Positions 11,401 to 20,762 of a DNA stretch of 64,000 nt are shown one piece after another (the first letter of the stretch is position 1; each line of letters starts with the position of its first letter). The notes beneath the pieces were generated by a model. It searched no databases and was not told where the DNA came from. It saw only the letters and a program-made list of their open reading frames with translations. The translations under genes and the position numbers were made by a program. The stretch spans positions 3,100,001 through 3,164,000 of the forward strand of contig JAUCEF010000007.1 in the NCBI GenBank assembly GCA_033558025.1, read 5' to 3'. Origin of the DNA: Phytophthora sp. 'mugwort'. Its lineage: Eukaryota; Oomycota; Peronosporomycetes; Peronosporales; Peronosporaceae.

Positions 11401-11876
11401 TGGAGAAGCGTGCGATGCACCGGCACGGACGCCTCCAAGAAGTTTTTGTGCTGCTGAGCTCGGATGCCCAGCTCCGCAGCAGCATTCTAACCACCAAAAC
11501 CACAAGTATTAGGGCGGCCTTGTGTACATGACGTCCCTGTATTATTAATGGAGATGGACACCTCGGCGTCTTTGCCAAATATTCGCATGCGGTAACCGCA
11601 TTCGACCAGCAGCAGCGTGTCTGGGTGCATCGTGCGCAGTCTCACGACCTGCTTCTCCATTGATGTTAGGGCTTGGGCCGATGCGGACGTACTGCCTGGA
11701 GCTTTCGCTGTACTGGATTCTCGCTGCTTGCGCTTGCGAGACCGTAGAGACCTTAACACAGAAGCCTGTGCTGCGTCATGGCGTCCACTGGCGGCGGCCC
11801 GCGAGTTTGCAGCGGCGCCATCGAGACTGAAATACTTCGAGTGCGGCATCCTGGAAAATGAGCCGTCTAACCTCAT
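8487..11876 (-). CDS. MSH3: DNA mismatch repair protein MSH3 (MutS homologue), six exons
   Basis: With MSH2, MSH3 forms MutS-beta, which recognises insertion/deletion loops in the nucleus. I infer exons (minus strand) 11876-11562, 11486-11290, 11214-11016, 10932-10851, 10774-10320 and 10232-8487. Introns are 75, 75, 83, 76 and 87 nt, all GT-AG and phase-consistent, giving 997 aa. Visible in order: the mismatch-binding entry LRTMHPDTLLLVECGYR..FGKDAE, RLVRAGFKVGVVKQ, VYTRATIPE, connector RIGIFMHDVHTGETKFDEF, the MSH3-type IRVERI, clamp GSLLSILNHTKTNAG, DGRHPIIE, Walker A GPNMGGKTS (about residue 798) and Walker B SLVLLDEIG (about 875). The usual DE(L/I)GRGTST.HDG is DEIGFGMAVHNAE here, and GASD before it is HRSN, which is odd for a working ATPase. 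The first ATG (AACAACAATGAGG) follows a 165-bp gap shared with the next gene. It ends 8 bp from the ADH copy 3 stop. Confidence 0.9.
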
Positions 11877-12041
11877 TGTTGTTAAACTATCTGCGTTGTG
11901 ATTGGCTCGTGTCGCAGTTAATCGCAGATAAACCGACGGTGAACCGGTTGGTACCCGCGTTTTCTTACATCATGGCTTCAAAAAGTGCGTCAGCTTCAAG
12001 ATGCTCAGAATTGGAATTAAGACACCAGAACGAAGACGATC
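11877..12041. promoter_or_regulatory. Shared bidirectional promoter of MSH3 and PX-like gene A
   Basis: Only 165 bp separate the divergent start codons of MSH3 (11876, minus) and PX-like A (12042, plus), so their control elements must lie here or inside the genes. An inverted CCAAT box (GTGATTGGCTCG) is present near 11897-11908. I did not find a convincing oomycete initiator (GCTCATTYYNCAWTTT-type). Confidence 0.45.
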
Positions 12042-12731
12042 ATGAGCGCAACCTCCGTCTCCACCACCGACGACCTCGACGGCGAGGCATGTCGCAGCCT
12101 GGACATGGAGCTGGGGCGTCGCCTCTCGCAGTTCTCGGACAGCGCCAAGTTCGCCATGAGCCTCAACCAGATCCAGCGCGTCGCCATTCGCGGCATGTAC
12201 GACAGCCCCGAGCACGGAGGCGCTACTATTTACGTGGTGGACGTCTACTTGCAACGGGCGCAGAAGGGTTTGCCCACCTCTAAGGCCAGCGAGAGTATGC
12301 GCGCGCGCAAGCGGCGACTGCTGCATGAGCAGGGCGCCGAACGGCCGGAGTGCCAGGTGCAACACCGCTACTCGGACTTCCGCACGCTGCGCGGGAAGAT
12401 CTACGAGGTAGTGGACGTCAGGGACGACCACATGCATCCTGTATGGTGCTCGTATTGCAACCGCGTGCTATGGCTCATAACGTACGGCGGCTTCCCATCG
12501 CGCTTTCCGAACCGAGGACTCGTCGCAACCTATACGGGATGGCACCGCCTGCTGGCGCACAGCCGCAGACGCAAGTTGGAGCAGTTTATCAACGAGCTGC
12601 TGACCGCCGCCAAGGACGAGTCTTATCGCCACGGGAACACGCAGTGCGATCGCTTCATCACAGTATCGCAGCTACTGCAGACCTTCCTGCTAGAGTCGCA
12701 CCGATATACTTTGTCGTGGTCAAATTGCTGA
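12042..12731 (+). CDS. PX-like family protein A
   Basis: 229 aa, one exon, no signal peptide or membrane segment. It shows a PX (phox homology) pattern: a strand pair RVAIRGMY...ATIYVVDVYL (residues 46-70), then VQHRYSDFRTLR (106-117), a loop FPSRFPNRG (151-159), and R..KLEQFINELL (176-187) leading to TVSQLLQTFL (207-216). PX domains bind phosphoinositides through the Arg of RYSxF and a later basic loop. An insertion before the loop has the Cys pair WCSYCNRV (135-142), shared by the intact paralogues, so the family may bind a metal. N-terminal LGRRLSQFS..AKFAMSLNQI is also family-wide. First of a tandem set; likely soluble and cytosolic. The PX call is from pattern, so the fold is inferred. 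Confidence 0.75.
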   Translation: MSATSVSTTDDLDGEACRSLDMELGRRLSQFSDSAKFAMSLNQIQRVAIRGMYDSPEHGGATIYVVDVYLQRAQKGLPTSKASESMRARKRRLLHEQGAERPECQVQHRYSDFRTLRGKIYEVVDVRDDHMHPVWCSYCNRVLWLITYGGFPSRFPNRGLVATYTGWHRLLAHSRRRKLEQFINELLTAAKDESYRHGNTQCDRFITVSQLLQTFLLESHRYTLSWSNC

Positions 12732-13454
12732 CTACAGCAACAGGGTAGACATGGATAGCAGCCGCGGACATCGTACAGTAGTTCTTTTAAAATTCATTGT
12801 CATTTCAGCTGAGCACTTGCGACAAAATCGGGGAGCCATCTGAAAATTGCAGAGTGCAATGAGGCTCATTATGAGCGTCTAGCGAAGCTTGGCTGATGGC
12901 TTGAAGTTAGACACTTGCGAAGAAGCCCTATCCCAATAGTTATATACAAATTAGAAATGCATGGAAAGCCGTACTGTAAACGACGCGGCAAGTGCTGTTC
13001 ATGGAGCACTTCGAAGTTTTTGTGTGTGCTGGCGACATGGACCTCAGGCGGTCAAGGCAAAATGTGTTTACTGTATCTCGAATGATTGCGCACAGCGTCG
13101 GAACACAACATTTAACCAAAAACCTAGACCAAAACAATCTAGATTTCTAAATCCTAAACTTGTTTTTCGAAAACTTTCGGCACGATGCTAAGGGTTAACT
13201 GTGAAAAAAACTGGCAACGAATTAATGGTCATGTAGGTGTTGGTGTTGACGAGGGACGCGCCAGCCTACAGATGGTAATGCCTCTCGGACCTGGTAGCCT
13301 ATTGTTACAGCACAAAATAGATTTTTTTACACACCGCCGCAAGTTCGACAGGTCTTTCGGTGAAGCTGTTTCTTATTGGCTAAAAGAAAATTAGCCCAAC
13401 TCGCCTGGCTCAGCCCAACTGCATTATCAGACCAGCCTTACGCGAAAAAGCAAG
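12732..13454. other. Spacer between PX-like A and B
   Basis: No gene seen. Short ORFs on both strands at 12940-13190 overlap and carry no domain. The spacer is AT-richer than its neighbours. Confidence 0.45.
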
Positions 13455-14138
13455 ATGATCGCGCCCGTCTCCTTCACCAGCGACGACACCGAGCGCCGCA
13501 GCTTGGACGCGGACCTGGGCCGCCGCCTCTCGCAGCTCTCTAGCAGCGCCAAGTCCGCCGTCTCGCTGAACCAGATCAGCCACGTGTCCATCCGAGGCGC
13601 GTACAACCGTGAGGAGCACGGTGCCCTCGTGACCGTCTACGTGGTGGACGTCTTCGCACTGGGGGGACAAAAGGGTTTGCCCATAACCATGGTGCGGAGC
13701 AAGAACAAACTGAAGTGGCGCCAGAAACGCGAGAAGCAGAACGAGCACCCTGAATACCAAGTCGAGCATCGCTACTCATCGTTTAGGCTCCTTCGACATC
13801 GGATCTTGGACGTGGTGAGCGCCGCCCCGACCGAGACGGACCAGCACCCTCAGTGGTGCGCCTACTGCAGCCGCGTGTTATGGCTCGTCACGGCTGGAGA
13901 TTTCCCCTCGCGCTATCCAAACCAAGGCGTAATGGCAACCTACACAGGTTGGCGACAGCTGCTTGTTCATTTAAGGAAACACGGCCTGGAAAAGTTTATT
14001 AACGAGCTGCTGACGGCGGCGAAGGATGTGTCTTACCGTTACAACGCCATTCAATGCGAGCGGTACGCGACGGTGTCAGGGCTTCTGAATGACTTTCTTG
14101 GTGACCCGCATCTGCGGGCTGCAGCGAGTTGCGTTTAG
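13455..14138 (+). CDS. PX-like family protein B
   Basis: 227 aa, intronless, ATG in the context GCAAGATGATC. It carries the family N-terminus LGRRLSQLSSSAKSAVSLNQ, then VSIRGAYN and VTVYVVDVF, the PX core VEHRYSSFRLLRHRI, the Cys pair WCAYCSRVLWLV, loop FPSRYPNQG, and GLEKFINELLTAAKDVSYR followed by CERYATVSGLLNDFL. It is the closest relative of A in the window (GxxATYTGW shared). A Lys/Arg-rich segment (MVRSKNKLKWRQKREKQ) sits between the first strands and RYSSF. Function beyond a likely phosphoinositide-binding fold is unknown. Confidence 0.75.
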   Translation: MIAPVSFTSDDTERRSLDADLGRRLSQLSSSAKSAVSLNQISHVSIRGAYNREEHGALVTVYVVDVFALGGQKGLPITMVRSKNKLKWRQKREKQNEHPEYQVEHRYSSFRLLRHRILDVVSAAPTETDQHPQWCAYCSRVLWLVTAGDFPSRYPNQGVMATYTGWRQLLVHLRKHGLEKFINELLTAAKDVSYRYNAIQCERYATVSGLLNDFLGDPHLRAAASCV

Positions 14139-15153
14139 CTGGTATGGCAACGTCATTATAAGGCAGAATAATTCAACCATTTACTGGCGTCCTGTTCTAG
14201 GCTAACGGACGCTTTACCACTCGCTCGGAGTCAGTAGGTGTATCTATGATGGTCATAGTCCGAGACCAAGAGCCTTTATATGAAGCACTCCAAAGTGCTG
14301 CTCCGGTCTCACTACGTAATAATATCAATACAATCGAACGGCGCCCCTCCACAGTCAGTAGCACCATTTCCTGTCTGTCTTGCTCAAGGAATAAGATAGG
14401 CGCTCAAAGTTGGTCATAGATGTACTCGGTGAATGGGAAGATATACCATTATTTTTTTGCATTCATCTTCTGCGCGAAACGTAGCATGCTGATCGATTTG
14501 CTGTACGACAGAAACCTATACATCGTTCATGTATTAAATGGCTACGGGCGTCCTGTAACAGGAAAAGCCGGCGTCGAGCGAGTCAAGCCGCAATCAAGAT
14601 AAGCGCCGACGATGACTCCACCGGGAAACGGGGGCCGGCACATCAGGGCTAATCAGCAACGCTGCTGGGCTGCGATGCCACCGCTATTGTATGTGACGGC
14701 GCAGCACATTTATCTTGACATCCTCATCAGGAGCTGTGGCGAGCACGCGATTTACATGTGTCTTGACATCCTCATCACGCGCCGTGACGAAGGCGAGCAA
14801 GCGATTTATCTTGGCGATATCGGGCCTGCCGAGATTTTCGGCGTGATTGGAGCGACAGGGCGCGGCCATCGTAAACAATCCCCATCTCCCGTCCGACGTC
14901 TGCGACAGGACAGGCGCAAGCGCACCCATTATGTGGCCCACACAGCAACAACAATTGGACAGCCTGCATCACTACTAGCAGTCACAGTTGACTAGCAACA
15001 ATACAAATTCCAAGAGCACTAACCTGCTCTTGCGCCCACTATTTGCAGGATGTTTAACTCTTTAACTGTGCTCGCTTCAAGTTCTGCACAAATGAAATCA
15101 TTTGTGAACTCGCGCCGGACCGACCACATCATTGCATCCTTTGCACCACCGTG
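14139..15153. other. Spacer between PX-like B and C, with a short tandem repeat
   Basis: No gene recognised. A direct repeat at about 14709-14805 has two units of about 42-53 bp, both containing TCTTGACATCCTCATCA and ending in GCGA, followed by a partial third (TTTATCTTGGCGATATC). A 127-codon plus ORF (14612-14995) runs through this repeat; on the minus strand the repeat reads DEDVKTHVNRVLATAPDEDV. I regard both as chance or decayed repeat DNA. Confidence 0.4.
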
Positions 15154-15873
15154 ATGAGCCTTCACCTAGCATCGAAGCGCGACGCCGACGTAGACATGGA
15201 GCGCCGCGACGATTTCCCGCGCGAACTGACCCCAAGCATGGGTCAGGGACGCCGCCTCTCGCAGCTGTCGATGACGGCCAAGTCGGCCATGTCGCTCAAC
15301 GAGATATACCGTGTCGAGATTACCAGCACGTACGAGACCGACGGTGCCACCATTTACGTTGTCAACGTGTTCCTGCGTACTACGCAAAAGGGTTTGCCGA
15401 CGGTGGAGACGCTTGACCAGCGTCGACGCCGTATGCGTCGGGAAAACCAGGGCCAGACGCCCGACTATCAGGTCGAACACCGGTACTCGGACTTCCGCGC
15501 CATGGTAAAGAGCATCTCGGACGTGGTAAACGACCACGATCACTTCCGCTTCTGTGCGTACTGCAGTCGCGTGGGCACAATGGAGTCCGCGGCGGGCTTC
15601 CCGCCTCGCGTCCCGAACCGCGGCCCGCTCGCGGCTGTCTGGCGCCAATTGCTCACGCGGATCCGGAAACACCGTCTCGAACGCTTCATGAACCAGCTGC
15701 TGAAGGCTTCGAAGGATATGTCGTACCGCACCAATGTTAGCAGCCATTGCGGCCGCTTCCTGGTCGTATCGCAAATCATGAACAGCTTCCTCACGTCTTG
15801 CGAGGGTCTAAGGATGTCCGTCGCTGATATCGATGCAAGGGAATCATCGCCCGCCGTGATGAGTACAGTATAA
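15154..15873 (+). CDS. PX-like family protein C
   Basis: 239 aa from ATG 15154 (the preceding GTG is in frame but not a likely start). Family features: GRRLSQLSMTAKSAMSLNE, YRVEITSTYE..ATIYVVNVFL, TQKGLPT, core VEHRYSDFRAMVKSI, FRFCAYCSRVG (the Trp of the Cys pair is Phe here), loop FPPRVPNRGPL, LERFMNQLLKASKDMSYR and CGRFLVVSQIMNSFL. The FPPR loop is nearest to the PPxK loop of canonical PX domains. The C-terminal 25 residues extend beyond A and B. No intron. Confidence 0.75.
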   Translation: MSLHLASKRDADVDMERRDDFPRELTPSMGQGRRLSQLSMTAKSAMSLNEIYRVEITSTYETDGATIYVVNVFLRTTQKGLPTVETLDQRRRRMRRENQGQTPDYQVEHRYSDFRAMVKSISDVVNDHDHFRFCAYCSRVGTMESAAGFPPRVPNRGPLAAVWRQLLTRIRKHRLERFMNQLLKASKDMSYRTNVSSHCGRFLVVSQIMNSFLTSCEGLRMSVADIDARESSPAVMSTV

Positions 15874-16504
15874 GGCCGAAGGCATCCAGTTATTTACTTT
15901 GTCAATAATGAAAAAATCCGTGTCGCAAATTCGCATGTCATTTCGGGTCTCGCCTTTCGAGACAACAACTGCCATTGGCTGGACCGTTCCTTGTTCCTAC
16001 AGTTTGCAGGCAGCGAAAGGCCAGCACGCCATGTTTGACCGACCTCTGCGACTTTAAAGTTTTCGCGGTACTGTGAGACGAAGACTGCAATACCGGTATA
16101 TGCATACCGCGGGAACACTGCCGATTGGCAGCCTTTGATTTCCGCGTAACTGACAATCCTCTTCTCTTGAGTGTAATAGCCACAATATTCTATTATTACT
16201 CATTGAGGTCATCAGATACTGGAGTTTGTATGTTTAGTAATAATCCTACCATTTTATTACAAACTAGAGGGAAATGCACATAATATTGAAGTCAATATTG
16301 TTGGTCAGCGGAAGATCACTACTTGAAGTGTATCACAGCTCAGGATATCACGTGCGAGAAGATTGTCTTATACCGGCATAACGATAGCAATACCGTCACG
16401 TCATTGGCTACCAGCTTCAACTTCGTCCTTTCTGCAGCGTGCCGGAAATTTTGATGCGGTACCGGTACTGTATCAATTTTTCTTCTGGATCCCACATGTG
16501 CAAG
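15874..16504. other. Spacer upstream of the PX-like pseudogene
   Basis: AT-rich spacer with no gene seen. Short minus-strand ORFs near 15894-16183 lack domains. Confidence 0.4.
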
Positions 16505-16762
16505 CATGAAGCAGCTCCGCTGGCAGGAACGAAGACTTCTTCGACCTTCAGAGCCGCAGCAGCGTGCCCAGCCAGATCACGACGGCCAGCTCATCCGGAG
16601 ACAGCGACGAGCTCTGCGAGCAGTGCAGCCTAGACGCCGGCTAGGTCCTCCTCTCGTGCCTCTCCCCCATCCAAGTTTCCATGAAGCTCAACCAGATCCA
16701 CCACGTCGGGATTTGCGACACATACGACGGGAGCGAGGGTGCCCCACCGTCTACGTCATGAG

Positions 16763-17579
16763 TAGAGCTGTCAACATTTCGCATAAACCTCTAAACCTTG
16801 TAAACGTTTGCACAAAACCTTAACGCCTGTAGTTAAGTTTTAATGTGGTCCACCTAAATTTGAGATGGTCGCACGGCGAACAGCACGGCGCTCATGTGAA
16901 GGTGCAGTGGTGAAGCTTCATCTATGAGCTCAAACTACCACAGGAGAGGGCGAACAAGCATAAGAAGCTGGGCCAGGGGCGCTAACAACTCATGAGAAGC
17001 GGAAAATAATAAACACAGCAGCACCGCAGCCCTACCAGGAAGACCAAGAGCTCGGATCTGCACGGACTGGTCGAGTGGGTTGACTCGTATGTGTCGTCCT
17101 ACTATTTTCCGTGGTAAGAGCTACAAATCGGCGACACATCAACGCGCAAGCTGGTAAGGTGCATGCAAGCAACAGAATATTATATTATGAGCTTGTGAAG
17201 CGTCCTAGTGCTGCGTGGTGTTGGTGTTTCGCGAGGAGAAGGGCTGCACGTTCTCGGCTTCCGCGTACGCGTGGACTGTGCTCGACTACTTGGTAGCGGA
17301 CTTGATGTCGGAGTTCGTAGAGGCGTTGAATGCGTCAGACTGGTGGTGTCGATCGAAGAAATAGGCAAAGATGCGGTGCAAGGTCCGCCGGCCGGAGCTC
17401 ATGGCACTTCTACTGTAGCACGACCAGCAGCCTTAAAATATCCATTCACTTAAATTTGTATAATATACAAAAACTTAGTCACGAAAACTGCAGGAGCTTA
17501 GAAACGTTTAGCCAACCCGACTCTGAGTTCAGGCTGGCAAAGTTTCCGAGGTTTAGACCCCTAAACGTTGACAGCTCTA
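16763..17579. mobile_element. Non-autonomous hAT-like MITE in PX-like D
   Basis: 817 bp bounded by 13-bp perfect terminal inverted repeats TAGAGCTGTCAAC and GTTGACAGCTCTA. Flanks are GTCATGAG (16755-16762) and TTCATGAG (17580-17587), an 8-bp target duplication with one mismatch, as expected for hAT elements. TAGNG-type ends also fit hAT. No transposase is encoded, so it would have moved in trans. Removal restores the PX-like order across the insertion point. Confidence 0.75.
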
Positions 17580-17786
17580 TTCATGAGCGTCTACCTCCGC
17601 TACGTGCAGAAGGGCCTGCCGCCGCCTCGTTGTCGCTTAGCGAGAGCGAGAGCCAACGGAAGAAGCGCCTGCGGTAGGAGTGAAAGCCAAGCGCCCCATA
17701 TACCAGCTAGAGCACCGCCACTCGGCGTTCCGCGTGCTACGGAGGAGCGCGCGCAACCAGCTGGTGCACATCACCAATGATGCTTA

Positions 17787-18161
17787 CCGCGTAACAGAAC
17801 TCATAATTCGCAGATATCTCATAGTTCGCACGTTCGACTGGCCAATCGCCAGCTAGTACCTAATAAGTAAAATGCAGCTTTTTACTTTTAATTGAAGGTT
17901 ATAATTCATAGCTCTCCAAAATCAATCGTCTAGGCTGTATACTTAAGCAGTGTCCACGCTAGATTCGCACATCAATCAAATTTCACGCCAAGACCCCATC
18001 TGCAACCTAGGTACCGTATCCACGCCCTGTACCATGTCTCGCACCGGGAGAAAGAGAACTATTATACCAGATGCAGGCTAATTTTTGGTGTTCTTTTCTT
18101 GCAGCCTCAAACATACGATTTCGATGCAGATTGGGTGCGAACTATGAGTTCTGTTGTGCGG
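17787..18161. mobile_element. Second MITE in PX-like D (TA target site)
   Basis: 375 bp with imperfect terminal inverted repeats of about 27 bp: the left end begins CCGCGTAACAGAACTCATA and the right end finishes TATGAGTTCTGTTGTGCGG. TA lies on both sides (17785-17786 and 18162-18163), which fits a TA target as in Tc1/mariner-like elements. A second copy of the end motif (TCATAGTTCGCAC) sits inside the left end at about 17819-17831. No ORF of note. Removal brings GATGCT next to TACTACAGTCG, giving DAYYSRV in family register. Confidence 0.65.
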
Positions 18162-18471
18162 TACTACAGTCGCGTCAAGTCACTGACTCATCTGCCAACT
18201 TCCCTCTGCGCCTGCCGAATCGCGGAATCATCGCAACGTGCACGGGTTGGCAGCAAGTACTACTACTAGTATGCACAAGCGGCAGCTCGAGTGCTTCGTG
18301 AACCAGCTGCTCAAAGCGGCGAAGGATCTGTCGTACCGCACTGGCAGCGGACAGTGCGAGCGGTCCCTCGTGGTTTCGCAGATCCTCAACTCGTTTCTGT
18401 CGGCTCCTACCGTCCGGCGAGTGGTGATCCGACTCGCAGTTGTTGTCGAGATGCGCTGTGCAAGTGGTTAG

Positions 18472-19077
18472 TTACCACTGGTAACGAGCTGCGGTCCTTC
18501 CGTAGGGTGCATGTAGTCTTAATTACGTAGTCCTATAATATCGGTCTTCCTGAGCCATAGAGGAAAGCAAGCCATGCGACACGGACCTGCCGATTAATAT
18601 TAGCCTCGTGGTGTTGTGTTGCTGTCAATGCCTCGTGCTCTGCTCACTCTGAAGCGGCGGCTACTCAATGCGCTTTAGATAGTGCTGAGTCTTCTAGACC
18701 GTTGAAGTCGTTGTGGCCACTTGTATCGGCCTGCCGTCTCGACAACGCAGAGTTCTACATGTAGAATCGTCCCGTCCTATCGGCCTCTGATTTCGGCGCC
18801 GTCCATACTGTTGACTGCAGCGTGTGCAACGCGCCAGTGTCGGTGGTACGGCATGTGCCCTCACGATGCTAAGAGTAAGCAGTGTTTACTAAGCACTCCG
18901 AGTCACAGTGTACGGTATACTGTATGCCCAAAAATCGTCGATGCCCCCTGCCACATGATGGCACATCGCGCTCTTGCCTTGAGCTTGTCAAACCGTGTTC
19001 ATATACCGATCACGGCCGGTATTTTACACGAAATAACTCGACGTTACATCCTGCATACTCCCATCTCCGCTCCCTAT
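18472..19077. other. Spacer upstream of PX-like E
   Basis: No gene recognised; a 157-codon open frame (18721-19194) has no domain and overlaps the repeat arm. Close to 19020-19077 a diverged version of the flank beyond the right arm can be followed (CTCGACGTTACATCCT against CTCGACGTGACAACCT), so homology between the two E loci continues past the near-identical arms. Confidence 0.4.
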
Positions 19078-20188
19078 AGTAAACATGCCGCGCCCACATT
19101 GCGCACAGTGTACCTCTTCAAGATCACCGACACATATATATCATCTATATCGTTGGCCAGCCACAAACGAAAACACGAGCCTGAGCGCAAGTGACTGACT
19201 GACAAAAATTGACCACCGCACACCGAAGGAAGAGCAAGATGGTACCCACCACCACCAACGAGTTTAACGAGATGGATGCGACCACGGACACGGCGAGCGA
19301 GCGCTCGAGCCTGGACACGTTGGAGCTGGGCGCGCGGCTCTCGCAGCTCTCCCGCGCCAAGGTGGCCGTTGCACTCAACAGCGTGCACCACGTGCAGATG
19401 TGTACAGCCTACGACCGGGAGGAGCACGTGACGGTGTACGTGCTGGACGTGTTCCTGCAGGCGGCGCCGAGGGGCCTGCCGAGCCGCACCGCGACGGCGA
19501 CAGCGTCAGCGGCTAAACACAAGCAGAAGCGGAGCAAGGGCGAGCGCAGGCGGCACAAACTGCGCGAGAAGGATGAGCTGCGCGCGGACTACCAGGTAGA
19601 GCACCGCTATTCGACGTTCCGATCGCTGCGCGACCGTATCGGCGAGGCGGTGGCGGCGGCGAAGGACAAATCGCACCCGCAGTGGTGTCCGTACTGCACG
19701 CGCGTGCGGGAGCTCGTGAACTCAGGCGTATTCCCGCCTCGATTCCCAAATGGGAGTATGGCCATCGCCATAGGCTTGCGCGAGCTGCTGGTGCGCAACC
19801 GCGAAGAGCGGCTGGAGACGTTCGTGAACCTGCTATTGCGCGCCGCCAAGGACGTGTCGTACCGCTCCGGGTGCAATCCATGCAGCCGGTTCGAGGTGGT
19901 GTCGACGCTGTTGAGCGACTTCCTGACGGAGCCACACTTGCGGGCAGCGCGCGGTGGCGAGGCAGGCAGTGCTAGCAGGCAGGTCGGAACGATTTCGCTT
20001 CGCGGAGAGCCCGCCGACCTGCACGAAAGCGTGGTCGCAGTATATTATTAGGCGTGGATTTGGTGCATCGGTTGGGTGCTAAAAGGGTTAAGGGCATATT
20101 AGTTGGCGTAAACGATCTAACAGCGCGCGCCTGGATATTCATATAAGGGCTTTGAGTTTTGTTAGTGATTCCGCGAGCTTTGCTGCTT
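19078..20188 (+). repeat. Left arm of a 1.1-kb near-perfect inverted repeat
   Basis: Base p of this arm pairs with base 40951-p of the arm at 20763-21873. By eye I find three mismatches in about 1,111 bp (two upstream of the gene, one in it: Asn against Asp in NEFNEMD). The arm holds the whole PX-like E gene with about 160 bp upstream and 137 bp downstream. The arms are separated by 574 bp of unrelated sequence. Identity stops sharply on the inner side (GCTGCTT then unrelated) but fades gradually outside. Confidence 0.9.
19239..20051 (+). CDS. PX-like family protein E, left copy
   Basis: 270 aa from ATG 19239 (GCAAGATGGTACC), intronless; the longest member. Order: acidic N-terminus with ERSSLDTLELG, LSQLSRAKVAVALNSVHHVQ, VTVYVLDVFLQ, a long basic insert (about residues 87-118) ending LREKDEL, core VEHRYSTFRSLRDRI, HPQWCPYCTRV, loop FPPRFPNGS, RLETFVNLLLRAAKDVSYR, GCNPCSRFEVVSTLLSDFL, and a C-terminal extension ending ESVVAVYY. 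It has two CxxC pairs (WCPYC and GCNPC), the best case for a zinc site in the family. An almost identical gene lies in inverted orientation at 20900-21712; the two converge. Confidence 0.8.
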   Translation: MVPTTTNEFNEMDATTDTASERSSLDTLELGARLSQLSRAKVAVALNSVHHVQMCTAYDREEHVTVYVLDVFLQAAPRGLPSRTATATASAAKHKQKRSKGERRRHKLREKDELRADYQVEHRYSTFRSLRDRIGEAVAAAKDKSHPQWCPYCTRVRELVNSGVFPPRFPNGSMAIAIGLRELLVRNREERLETFVNLLLRAAKDVSYRSGCNPCSRFEVVSTLLSDFLTEPHLRAARGGEAGSASRQVGTISLRGEPADLHESVVAVYY

Positions 20189-20762
20189 GCGACTCAAGTT
20201 GTGTCGCTTGCTGAGGTTGCACTGTAGGAGTGCATCAGGAATCGGCACGGAGTAATCTCGTGCCGGCATGTACTAGGGGTCCGGTGCAAGCACCGGGATG
20301 CCGAAGCCATGCGTTGCCATTCAATTATTAAAAGCGACACTGTGGGCAGCGAGAAATTTTATGTGCGCTGACTTTGGAGCCGCAATGCCCTCGAAACTTG
20401 CGATTCGTAAGGAATATGTACTGAACCCAGTAGTTGGGACCAGATCTCGTTGTCGTGCTTGAACCAAGGCCGATTCCTACTTGAACCAAGACCGGTTCGC
20501 TTGCTTCGGCTGATATTGGTGCCGTCATCTCTAGGTATGCATGTTCGTGTATATGTACGCCTGATGCTGATCGATGCATAGGCTCGCTGACACCGCTCAC
20601 AAAAAAGAAACGCATGATCGCAGCCATGTATGGGCAACGGCTGTATCCACGGCGTTATCTTATCAGGCATAGCTTCAAGCTGCAGCATGTCATCACTTGA
20701 GACAGCAACACTGGCGTATTCCGCTCGCAATCTCGACAGCCACCGATCTCTACGGCACACTG
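20189..20762. other. Spacer of the inverted repeat
   Basis: 574 bp unique to the centre of the palindrome. It holds three small hairpins at its left side (20218-20296) and a minus-strand open frame (20799-20359, 146 codons) that begins inside the right arm. That frame has no domain I recognise, and two imperfect CTTGAACCAAG repeats (about 20458-20490) lie within it. Confidence 0.5.
20218..20296 (+). other. Cluster of three perfect short hairpins
   Basis: Within 79 bp: TGCACT-GTAGG-AGTGCA (20218-20234), GGCACG...CGTGCC (20244-20264) and CCGGTGC-AA-GCACCGG (20281-20296). They lie just past the 3' side of PX-like E and inside the palindrome loop. They could be part of a structured transcript or chance; no known RNA family is recognised. 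Confidence 0.35.

Larger units (their letters stand above)
16505..18471 (+). pseudogene. PX-like family member D, split by two transposable elements
   Basis: Three separated pieces align with the family. Piece 1 (about 16505-16762) reads DSDELCEQCSLDAG, then VSMKLNQIHHVGICDTYD in shifted frames. Piece 2 (17588-17786) reads VYLRYVQKGLPPP and, in another frame, YQLEHRHSAFRVLRR, the RYSDF block with Tyr changed to His. Piece 3 (18162-18471) reads YYSRV, FPLRLPNRGIIATCTGW and then LECFVNQLLKAAKDLSYR with VVSQILNSFLS. The gaps are exactly the two elements at 16763-17579 and 17787-18161; joining the flanks restores the family order TVYVM-S-VYLRYVQKG and DA-YYSRV. Extra frameshifts outside the elements (for example near 18270) show it was also decaying by point changes. 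Confidence 0.8.

Noticed and set aside
14612..14995. 127-codon ORF between PX-like B and C
   Set aside because: It runs through a short direct repeat and has no recognisable domain.
12375..19640. RxLR-like strings (RTLR, RLLR, RSLR) in the PX-like proteins, suggesting effectors
   Set aside because: They all fall in the same aligned place after RYSxF inside the PX-like core, and no protein has an N-terminal signal peptide.
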